Source: Limnomonas spitsbergensis
Lineage: Eukaryota > Chlorophyta > Chlorophyceae > Chlamydomonadales
Assembly (NCBI GenBank): GCA_037349105.1
Contig: JAYJMM010000036.1
Coordinates: 2,392,001-2,456,000, forward strand
Length of the DNA: 64,000 nucleotides
Reading direction: 5' to 3'
Each line of letters begins with the position of its first letter. Within the stretch, counting starts at the first letter, position 1. The notes under the pieces are model-generated. The model saw only the letters and a list, made by a program, of their open reading frames with translations. It was not told where the DNA came from and ran no database searches. Positions 35,801 through 47,800 of the stretch are shown in pieces. The position numbers and the translations under genes are program-made.

Positions 35801-38800
35801 TAATTCCTAATCCGAGTGTTCCTCCGCGCAGGCCAATTGACATAAAACGGTGCCAAGGCGAAGGACGCCCATGATAACGATGGAGAACCATGTGCCGAGA
35901 TTAATGCACCTAGCCCAACATGTCATATTAAATCCAATATGTCCATTTAAGTCAATACGCCCATTTAAGTTAATAAAAAAGAATCTTCCATGTCTAGTAT
36001 GTATCCATCCGTACCTGCGCGATGTGGCGGCCTCGATTGACATCGTGGCGTAGGCATGGGACATACCCTGACACGACAGGCTACAGAAAAGCGGAGGGGT
36101 GGGAGGGGGTGGTTAAAGAGGTCCAGCTATAGCAGGGAGGAGGTTATCGGGTTTTTTGTGTGTTATAGAGCCGGCTACTGCAAGGCAAAGGCGGGAGAGG
36201 GGGGGGCAGGTTAAAGAGGTCCAGCTATAGCAGGGAGGAGGTTATCGGGTTTTTTGTGTGTTATAGAGCCGGCTACTGCAAGGCAAAGGCGGGAGAGGGG
36301 GGGGGGCAGGTTAAAGAGGTCCAGCTATAGCAGGGAGGAGGTTATCGGGTTTTTTGTGTGTTATAGAGCCGGCTATAGCAAGGCGAAGGCAGGAGAGGGG
36401 GGGGGGCAGGTTAAAGAGGTCCAGCTATAGCAGGGAGGAGGTTATCGGGTTTTTGTGTGTTATAGAGCCGGCTACTGCAAGGCAAAGGCGGGAGAGGGGG
36501 GGGCAGGTTAAAGAGGTCCAGCTATAGCAGGGAGGAGGTTATTGGGGTTTTGTGCGTTATAGAGCCGGCTATAGCAAGGCGAAGGCAGGAGAGGGGGGGG
36601 GGCAGGTTAAAGAGGTCCAGCTATAGCAGGGAGGAGGTTATTGGGTTTTTGTGTGTTATAGAGCCGGCTACAGCAAGGCGAAGGCAGGAGAGGGGGGGGG
36701 GCAGGTTAAAGAGGTCCAGCTATAGCAGGGAGGAGGTTATCGGGTTTTTGTGTGTTATAGAGCCAGCTACAGCAAGGCAAAGGCGGGAGAGGGGGGGGAC
36801 AGGTTAAAGAGGTCCAGCTATAGCAGGGAGGAGGTTATCGGGTTTTTGTGTGTTATAGAGCCGGCTATAGCAAGGCGAAGGCAGGAGAGGGGGGGGGGCA
36901 GGTTAAAGAGGTCCAGCTATAGCAGGGAGGAGATTATCTGGTTTTTGTGTGTTATAGAGCCGGCTACAGCAAGGCAAAGGCGGGAGAGGGGGGGGGGGCA
37001 GGTTAAAGAGGTCCAGCTATAGCAGGGAGGAGGTCATCGGGTTTTTGTGTGTTATAGAGCCGGCTACAGCAAGGCAAAGGCGGGAGAGGGGGGGGGGGCA
37101 GGTTAAAGAGGTCCAGCTATAGCAGGGAGGAGGTTATCGGGGTTTTGTGTGTTATAGAGCCGGCTACAGCAAGGCAAAGGCGGGAGAGGGGGGGGCAGGT
37201 TAGAGAGGTCCAGCTATAGCAGGGAGGAGGTTATCTGGTTTTTGTGTGTTATAGAGCCGGCTATAGCAAGGAGGAGGTTTACAGGGTTTAAGGTTTTGTG
37301 TGTTGTAGAGCCAGCTACAGCAAGGCAGGGGAGGGGGGATGCTTAAGAGGTCATATGTTGGTCATGTTTCTACCCTACCTTCATTTCATACCGTACTGCA
37401 CTTTAGACCGTACCGCGCTTCAGACCGTAGCATACTTTGAAGTGTACCGTATTTATACCGTACCGTACATCACACTGTACCGTTCTCTACACCATACCGT
37501 ACCTGACTGGCAGCATCACTAGGCGGGATCGAGTCCCCGGGTGGCAAGCGGGGGCTTGCAGGTCAAAGGCTGCGGACGATAAGGTCAGCGGGTTGCCAGT
37601 CAGGCCGCACGCGCCTGGAGCACACACGGGGGAGTGGCAGACAGCGTCACTCAGTACACTGTACAGCGAGTGGGCCGTACAAATACGAGGGGCGGTACGG
37701 TACTGCAGCCTTAATATTAGTATTGCCTGAACCCCACACCCTAAAGAGTGTTCCGCACGCTGCCGTAATACTGCCTTTTTGCACGTGCTTCAAGATGGTT
37801 GGAAATGGCGAGGTGGGTGGCTGGGTGAGTCCAGAGGCGGCGGTTCAGTTGGAACGAGGAAGGTCCGACAAGACGTGACCGACATTCGAGGGTCATGGCA
37901 TTATGATCCTGAACGCCGCAATAACGAAGCTTGCAGGCTGTTTATCTCTTCAGAATGCTTCATCACTGGTACGCTATTAGCTTCCTCTTTATTAGTTCCC
38001 AATCTGTGTGCTAGCCTTCTTGTTTATTTATGACATAAGTTAGTTATTGTGTACATCTGTTGCTCACCTGTCGTTGCCGCAGTCCAGAGCTCGTACAGCG
38101 GCCACGTGCGTTGGAAAATCACGCCGTAGCGATCAACGACGAAAAGCACCTGCGTCGATTTAGGGTTGTTCGTTAGGGCTTATGTTAGGACACTGGTGTA
38201 AGCAGATGCCACGGGGTTATTTGTTTAGGTTTTCGTTAGGTTTTTTGTTAGGGATTTTGTTAGGGTTTGTTGTTGCTGTTAGGGTTGTTATTAGGCTGAA
38301 GTTTTGTTGTTAGGATCGTGGACTTGTGGTTAGATTTAAGGATTGTTGTTAGGGTTTTTGTTGGATTTAAGGGTTGCTGTTAGGGTTATTGTTCGGGTTA
38401 ATGGTTGCCGTAGGGTTGTTCTTAGTGTTTCTGTTAGGGTTAAGGGTTTGTGTCAATGTTTAGGGTTGTTGTTAGGTTGCTTGTGGCTACGCTGCCATAC
38501 AAAAGTTTTTTTCTTACGAAAGGGCCGGAAGAAGGAAAGGAGAGCAAGAAGGAATGTGGATTTTTACACGGGTCGGTGCAACATGGGCCACGGGGTGCAA
38601 CATGGGCCATGGGGTGCAACATGGGCCACGGGGTGCAACATGGGCCATGGGGTGCAACATGGGCCACGGGGTGCAACATGGGCCATGGGGTGCAACATGG
38701 GCCACGGGGTGCAACATGGGCCATGGGGTGCAACATGGGCCACGGGGTGCAACATGGGCCATGGGGTGCAACATGGGCCACGGGGTGCAACATGGGCCAT

Positions 38801-41800
38801 GGGGTGCAACATGGACCATGGGGTGCATCATGGGCCACGGGGTGCAACATGGGCCACGGGGTGCAACATGGGCCATGGGGTGCATCATGGGCCACGGGGT
38901 GCAACATGGGCCATGGGGTGCAACATGGGCCACGGGGTGCAACATGGGCCACGGGGTGCAACATGGGCCACGGGGTGCAACATGGGCCACGGGGTGCAAC
39001 ATGGGCCACGGGGTGCAACATGGGCCACGGGGTGCAACATGGGCCACGGGGTGCAACATGGGCCACGGGGTGCAACATGGGCCACGGGGTGCAACATGGG
39101 CCACGGGGTGCAACATGGGCCACGGGGTGCAACATGGGCCACGGGGTGCAACATGGGCCACGGGGTGCAACATGGGCCACGGGGTGCAACATGGGCCACG
39201 GGGTGCAACATGGGCCATGGGGTGCAACATGGGCCACGGGGTGCAACATGGGCCACGGGGTGCAACATGGGCCATGGGGTGCAACATGGGCCACGGGGTG
39301 CAACATGTGCCACGGGGTGCAACATGGGCCACGGGGTGCAACATGGGCCACGGGGTGCAACATGGGCCACGGGGTGCAACATGGGCCACGGGGTGCAACA
39401 TGGGCCACGGGGTGCAACATGGGCCACGGGGTGCATCATGGGCCATGGGGTGCAACATGGGCCACGGGGTGCAACATGGGCCACGGGGTGCAACATGGGC
39501 CATGGGGTGCAACATGGGCCACGGGGTGCATCATGGGCACGGGGTGCATCATGGGCCACGGGGTGCAACATGGGCCACGGGGTGCAACATGGGCCACGGG
39601 GTGCAACATGGGCCACGGGGTGCAACATGGGCCACGGGGTGCAACATGGGCCACGGGGTGCATCATGGGCCACGGGGTGCAACATGGGCCACGGGGTGCA
39701 ACATGGGCCACGGGGTGCAACATGGGCCACGGGGTGCAATATGGGCCATGGGGTGCAACATGGGCCACGGGGTGCAACATGGGCCACGGGGTGCAACATG
39801 GGCCACGGGGTGCAACATGGGCCATGGGGTGCAACATGGGCCACAGGGTGCAACATGGGCCACGGGGTGCAACATGGGCCACGGGGTGCAACATGGGCCA
39901 TGGGGTGCAACATGGGCCACGGGGTGCAACATGGGCCACGGGGTGCAACATGGGCCATGGGGTGCAACATGGGCCACGGGGTGCAACATGGGCCACGGGG
40001 TGCAACATGGGCCACGGGGTGCAACATGGGCCATGGGGTGCAACATGGGCCACGAGGTGCAACATGGGCCACGGGGTGCAACATGGGCCACGGGGTGCAA
40101 CATGGGCCACGGGGTGCAACATGGGCCACGGGGTGCAACATGGGCCACGGGGTGCAACATGGGCCACGGGGTGCAACATGGGCCACGGGGTGCAACATGG
40201 GCCACGGGGTGCATCATGGGCCATGGGGTGCAACATGGGCCACGGGGTGCAACATGGGCCACGGGGTGCAACATGGGCCACGGGGTGCAACATGGGCCAT
40301 GGGGTGCAACATGGGCCACGGGGTGCAACATGGGCCACGGGGTGCATCATGGGCCACGGGGTGCAACATGGGCCACGGGGTGCAACATGGGCCACGGGGT
40401 GCAACATGGGCCACGGGGTGCAATATGGGCCATGGGGTGCAACATGGGACACGGGGTGCAACATGGGCCACGGGGTGCAACATGGGCCACGGGGTGCAAC
40501 ATGGGCCATGGGGTGCAACATGGGCCACAGGGTGCAACATGGGCCACGGGGTGCAACATGGGCCACGGGGTGCAACATGGGCCATGGGGTGCAACATGGG
40601 CCACGGGGTGCAACATGGGCCACGGGGTGCAACATGGGCCATGGGGTGCAACATGGGCCACGGGGTGCAACATGGGCCACGGGGTGCAACATGGGCCACG
40701 GGGTGCAACATGGGCCATGGGGTGCAACATGGGCCACGAGGTGCAACATGGGCCACGGGGTGCAACATGGGCCACGGGGTGCAACATGGGCCACGGGGTG
40801 CAACATGGGCCACGGGGTGCAACATGGGCCACGGGGTGCAACATGTGCCACGGGGTGCAACATGGGCCACGGGGTGCAACATGGGCCACGGGGTGCATCA
40901 TGGGCCATGGGGTGCAACATGGGCCACGGGGTGCAACATGGGCCACGGGGTGCAACATGGGCCACGGGGTGCAACATGGGCCATGGGGTGCAACATGGGC
41001 CACAGGGTGCATCATGGCTTCTTACATGGGCTTGCGTGAGAAAGTAGATAAAGTGGAAAAACAATGGGGTTTTGCGTGAGAAAAACTAAAAGGGGGAATT
41101 AAATGGGAAACGGAAAAGACATGGGCTTTAACATGGGATACGGACAATGAGATTTCATGTGAACTAAGGAAAATATAGTTGCGCATACGATAAAGACGAA
41201 GAAAAAGACAAAGAAAAAGACGAAGAAGACGAAAAAGACGAAGAAAAAGACGAAAAAGAAAAGGGGGTGTTGCTTGAGAAATGGAAAATTCTATTTAGAA
41301 CATGGAAGGAGGGATTTACATGCAGAACAGAAAATCTTAAATGTTTGGGTACAGCTTGGACTATCTTTTGGTTGGACTTTCCAAAGTGTGAGGCCGGCCG
41401 CTCAAATCTAGAAAACCTGAGACGTAAACACATAAAAATACTGGGTGCGCTTGTGGCCCTCGTCGACAGCTGAGAAAAAACGATCAGGAACAGGAACCGC
41501 ACTTGACCAACAAGCACTTGCTCGGCCGCAATAAATCATGCGTAAAAAAGAATACGACTTTTAGATGCTTCGGTAGAGCGTGGAGTATTGGGAGAAACAG
41601 ATATGTAGGATCAACAGGTGGCCAACCGCTAGGTTTGGAGCCAGATCACTAAGGTTTTTCAATCACGCAACTTGCCCCCACACATAACGGTCGACACCCA
41701 CACTGTCCACACTTCACACCTGCTGAGCTGTCGCCAGCACTTCATGGATGATGCCGAGGTCACTGTCGTTGATAGTGTGAACGTCGCTTCGATGCAGGTT

Positions 41801-44800
41801 GGTGCAAAAAGTGTCGATCCACACAAACGTGTCCTCCGGTTTTCGTCTGGCGGGGACAGCGTGATGTAGTGTGGTGAAGTGTGACATGGTGCAGGGCTTT
41901 CAGAGAACGGAAAGGCATCTATCCATTCCAATCCTCTGACCCAAACCCATAAGCCCGAAACACTGAACATTAACCCCTGAGCCCTACACCCTACACACTT
42001 GCTCTCCCCCCCTCCTTCCCACACTTTCCCTTTCCTCATTCTTCCTCCACTCTTCCCTCCCCTTACTCTTCCCCCCCAGCTCCCTTCTTCTGCCACCTGA
42101 AATTCGCATCCCATTCCCCTCCCCCCTACACACACACTCACCTGCTTCCTTCAAAGTGCACCTTGAGCGTAGAGACCAGAGACTGAAAGTCCATCTGGCT
42201 ATAATGGATCACATAAGCATCTGGCTCGCCCACGGCCTCCTCGTCCATGGTGTCAATAAATCTGAGGTACGTGGAGGTGAAGTGGAAGGAGCTTCAGGGT
42301 ACGGTAACCCAGTATGTAAAGGGCTCAAATTTAAATTGGAACACACCAAGGGGCATGCCACATTTCCTTTTTTCCATCCTAGTATGTCCCTTGCCCTTGC
42401 ACATGGCTTTGGTTTAATTTGGTTTAATTTGGTTTAATTTGGTTTAATTTGGTTTAATTTGGTTTAATTTGGTTTAATTTGGTTTAATTTGGTTTAATTT
42501 GGTTTAATTTGGTTTAATTTGGTTTAATTTGGTTTAATTTGGTTTAATTTGGTTTAATTTGGTTTAATTTGGTTTAATTTGGTTTAATTTGGTTTAATTT
42601 GGTTTAATTTGGTTTAATTTGGTTTAATTTGGTTTAATTTGGTTTAATTTGGTTTAATTTGGTTTAATTTGGTTTAATTTGGTTTAATTTGGTTGGAGGT
42701 TTTATAATTAGAAACAACTATATGCAAGGGGACATATAGTGAGGGTTCTAGGATTGGAAATGAATATTTACGGGGCCAGAAAGGGTGAGGGTTAAGAAAT
42801 TAGGAACGAATGTTCAAAAGGGCGGGGTCACAGGGTAAAGGTTCTCTCATTTAAATGGGAATATTCTAGCGGGCACACCGGAACAGGGTTCAATTTATAT
42901 TTAAAGAATATTATAATAAATAAGGGTCGTTAGAGTTACGGGTGGGCCAGGCGCACCCTGATGGCCTCCTTTCCAAGGTATCAATAACCAAGATTGAACA
43001 GGAGGCCTGTGCGAACGCGACATAAATCACATAAGTTATGTATTGTGTAAGTAATTAGAATCCATTTGTTTAAAGATAGGGCTGAGGTCTGAGAGTTATG
43101 GGCTCATCAGGGAATTTTTGATGCGGACTGTTCATTTATCGATTACCTCCCCCGGCTCCCCCGCCTGTTGCTGCTCTATTACCCCCTGCCGCTCTTCCAC
43201 CCCCTTTTCTGCCTGTTTCCACACTCCCCACTCCCTGGTCATCTAGCTTCCCTGCTCTTTCCCATTTCCACGATCTCTCCCGCCACCTAGGTTAGGGCTT
43301 AAGGTGAAGGGTTTAGGTGAAGGGTTCAGGGTTCAGGGGGCTGTGGTAAAGGGATTGGGGTCTCTCACCTGCACTTCTTGTTCTGTGTGCATGGCATCAC
43401 ATACTTTGTCGCCACTGCTGCCACCGATAGATCTCCGGGCAGGCCCTTAGCAAGCTGCAAGATCTCGGAAAAGCGAACCCCCAACACGCTGATCTGCAAA
43501 ATAACATGGTTTATGGCTCATGGTATAAGTTGTCGGTTTTATGTTTCAGGGTTCAGAGTTCACATTCCAGGATCCAGGGCTCATAATCCAGGGACATGAA
43601 GTGTGAGGAAATGTTACGAAGTGTTACGAAGTGTGAGGACGAAGTAAGGATTCCCTAATCCCTATCATGCTCAGCTGGATGACGAGTTAAATGGAAGGCA
43701 TGATCAGATAAATAAACGAAGTGGGGGAGTGAAAAGTGTGGTGTAAGTGTATTCACACATAACCATTCATCCTCCATACCCACCCCCACCAAGCAACATT
43801 CACCCACCCACCACTAGTCACCTGCTACCGGCCATCCTCCTCCATTCACCTGCCACATCCACATGTCATCTGCCACCATTCACCCGCAACCTGCCACCAT
43901 TCACCTGTCGCCCTCGACAAATCGCCCGTCACCATTCACCTGCCACCATTCGCATGCCACCATCGACCAATCACCTGCCACCATTCACCTGTCAACCTCA
44001 ACCAACCACCTACCACCATGTACCTGCCACCATCAACCAACCACCTGTCACCATTCACATGTCACCATTCACCTGCCACCCTCAACCAACCACATGCCAC
44101 CATTCACATGTCACCCCCAACCACCCACCTGCCACCATTCACCCGCCACCCTCATCCAACCACCTGTCACCATTCACCTGCCACCATCAACCAATCACCT
44201 TTCACCATTAATATGCCACCATCAACCAACCACCTGCCAACATTCACATGCCACCCTCAACCAACCACCTGTCACCATTCACCTGCCACCCTCAACCAAT
44301 CACCTGTCACCATTCACATGCCACCCTCAACCAACCACCTGCCACCATTCACCTGCCACCATCAACCAATCACCTGTCACCATTCACCTACCACCCTCAA
44401 CCAATCACCTGTCACCATTCACCTACCACCCTCAACCAATCACCTGTCACCATTCACCTACCACCCTCAACCAATCACCTGTCACCATTCACCTACCACC
44501 ATCAACCAATCACCTGTCACCATTCACCTACCACCATCAACCAATCACCTGTCACCATTCACCTACCACCCTCAACCAATCACCTGTCACCATTCACCTA
44601 CCACCATCAACCAATCACCTGTCACCATTCACCTACCACCATCAACCAATCACCTGTCACCATTCACCTACCACCATCAACCAATCACCTGCCACCATTC
44701 ACCTACAACCATCAACCAACCACCTGTCACCATTCACCTACCACCCTCATCCAACCACCTGCCACCATTCACCTACCACCCTCAACCAATCACATGTCAC

Positions 44801-47800
44801 CATTCACCTGCCACCCTCAACCAATCACCTACCACCATTCACATACCACCCTCAACCAATCATACACCACCATTCACATGCCACCCTCAACCAATCGCCT
44901 GTCACCATTCACCTGCCACCCTCAACCAATCACCTGTCACCATTCACCTGTCACCCTCAACCAATCACCTACCACCATTCACCTACCACTCTCAACCAAT
45001 CATCTACCACCATTCACCTACCACCCTCAACCAATCACCTGTCACCATTCACCTGCCACCCTCAACCAATCACGTCACCATTCACCTGTCACCCTCGACC
45101 AATCACCTGTCACCATTCACCTACCATCCTCAACCAATCACTTACCACCATGCACATGCCACCCTCAACCAATCACCTGTCACCATTCACATGTCACCAT
45201 TAACCAACCACCTGCCACCATTCACCTACCATCCTCAACCAATCACCTACCACCATTCACCTGCCACCCTCAACCAATCACATGTCACCATTCACCTGTC
45301 ACCCTCAACCAATCACCTGTCACCATTCACCTGCCACCCTCAACCAATCACCTGTCACCATTCACATGTCACCATTCACCTGCCACCCTCATCCAAGCAC
45401 ATGTTACAATGTCCACACACACACCTGGTGGCTCGCTGTCACACGTACTGTATTCTGGTAGCGGGGGCTGGAGTGCGTGGAGTTGGAGCCGACAAAGGGG
45501 GCGTCTGTGGGTGCCACCTTGTTCATACCTAAATGTGTGGCAATGGCCAGCACCTGCGCCTCTGAGCAAATAGTGCAGAGAAAAACGGAGTTGGGGGGTT
45601 TGTTTAAGGAAATGTGAAGCTCTGGCGATTTGGACCTAGTTTGTCCTCAGATAAAAGCACCAAGCACCCACATGATGAGTTGGTGCGCCCTATTATCGAT
45701 GATGCATGTCCCTGGAATGTTCACTGCCCACAGACAGTACCCTGCCCAACCCCTTCAGTGATAGCTGCCTAAACCCTAAACCCAAACCGGTCCAATCCCA
45801 TAACCCTGCATAAACCCCTTAACCCCAACCCGGCCCAACCCCAGAACCCAAACCCTACCAAATCCCTCACCCCCAGCACTGCCTATAACCAAAACCCGAA
45901 ACCTGTTTCTCGTGCCTCCCGCTGAAATTCAATCCCCATTTCCTCTCCCCTGCCTCCTGCTGAACCCCAAGCCCAGCCACCCTCACACAAGCCTTGATTC
46001 ACATGCAGTAACCTGCCCTCGTGTACCGCCATAGCTATTCACCCCCTGAACACCCTCCTATACTGCCCCCTCGTACCTCTAGAGCGGTACAGCCGGCGAC
46101 CAGGCTGAGCTGGGACCCCTCCCAACCCGACGTTGCTTGGGTCTTGTAGCGGCCTTCAAAAGGTGTAAACAAAGGGAGAAGGCCAAGGTATGAATAAAAT
46201 GAGATACACGGTAAAACATCACAGTGAGAACGCAACGCGGAAAGTGAAAACCAACAAAGACAGAGTCACACATTCAATTGAATCAGATCAAGGTATAAAA
46301 CAAAGTGGGTATGGATGAAAGCAATGTATTAATCAAATGAAGGTATGAAACACAACAGGTGTGAATGAAAGCAAGGTATGAATAAAAACAAGGTATGAAT
46401 GAAAGCAAGGTATGAATGAAAACAATGTATGAAGCAAAGCAGGTATGGATGAAAGCAAGGTATGAATGAAAGCAAGGTATGAATGAAATCAAGGTATGAA
46501 TGAAAACAATGTGTGAAGCAAAGCAGGTATGGATGAAAGCAAGGTATGAATGAAAGCAAGGTATAAACCGATTTCCCGCGCACATTGAGATATCGAGAGC
46601 TGGCAAGCGCACAATGGTTGAAAGCAGGGTTGGGCTCGGCGGGGTGGTGTGCATAGCAGCCTGTGGGGGAGGGTCGGGCAGGGGAGCATGGGTTAGGGAA
46701 GGGAGGGAGGAACAAGGGAGGAAGGAAGGGGGGAGGAAGGAACAGGGAAGCAGGAGGGGAGGAAGGGGGGAGGAAGGAACGGAGAAGTAGGAAGGGAGGA
46801 AGGGGGGAGGAAGGAGCGGGGAAGCAGGAGGGGAGGAAGGGGGGAGGAAGGAACGGAGAAGCAGGAGGGGAGGAAGGGGGGAGGATAGGGAGGAAGGAAC
46901 GGGGAAGCAGGAGGAGGAGCGGTTCAGGAAATTAGGGGGGGGGGGGCAGTTTTCAGGGGAGGAGTGGGGAGGGAAGTATGGGTTCAGAGAAGGTGAAGAG
47001 TACGGGCTTAGGGGATATGTGGGTAGGAAGGGGGTGAGGCTAGAGGACGAAACTAATCATGTTTCCACCGTATGGTACGTGATATACTATTTATCTTCGT
47101 GACATATCCACACTTTTTCCAACTAAAGGTCTGTCATGAGCTTAGTTCCTTTTCGCACCATGCAAGGATTTAGGGTTACGATCGAGCGGTGTTATTTGTT
47201 AGCCCCAAAACCCTTAAGGTTTGTGCATGCTTCGACCCAAAACCCTTTAGGTTTCTGCATGCTTCGACCCAAAACCCTTTAGGTTTGTGCATGCTTCGAA
47301 CCAAAACCCTTTAGGTTTGTGCATGCTTTGACCCTAACCCCTTTAGGTTTGTGCATGCTTTGACCCAAAACCCTGCTCTTTCACACGTACCTCCAGAAAG
47401 CCAACCTCGGCTGCGAGGGACCGACGGAAGTCCGGCAGGCCAGAGGTGGAGCAGCGGGGTTGACGACTCTGGAGCAATGAAAGAGAGACATGATATTAAA
47501 AAGAGTGATGGTAGAGCCCCCCTCCTACCCCCCCCCTAAGCGCTCAATTGGGGTGTTTTTATCCCCCAAGCGGCTCGCACCGTGCGCTCTGACCCCTGCT
47601 CCCCGCTCCCCGTCCCGTCCGTCGTCCTCCGCGCCAACAACCGTGACCTGTCCGAACGCAGAGACATAGGCGGAAGGGATGGCGCACCGCCGCCTCTCCC
47701 GCTGCCCCCGCTCAGAGAGCAGGGACCTCTGGGTGGGTTGTTTTCGTGGGGGTCTTGGTCGTAGCAGTCGGGCGGAATGTGGTTGTCGGGGTTTAGCAAG

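Noticed and set aside
38343..41079. Open frames of 840-900 codons on both strands
   Set aside because: They read a 19-bp unit without stops in any frame; no start context, no composition of a real protein, and they lie in an intron of Gene B.
43863..45573. Three overlapping frames of 440-504 codons rich in His/Pro/Thr
   Set aside because: The same peptide appears in all plus frames because the unit is 35 bp; the array is intronic.
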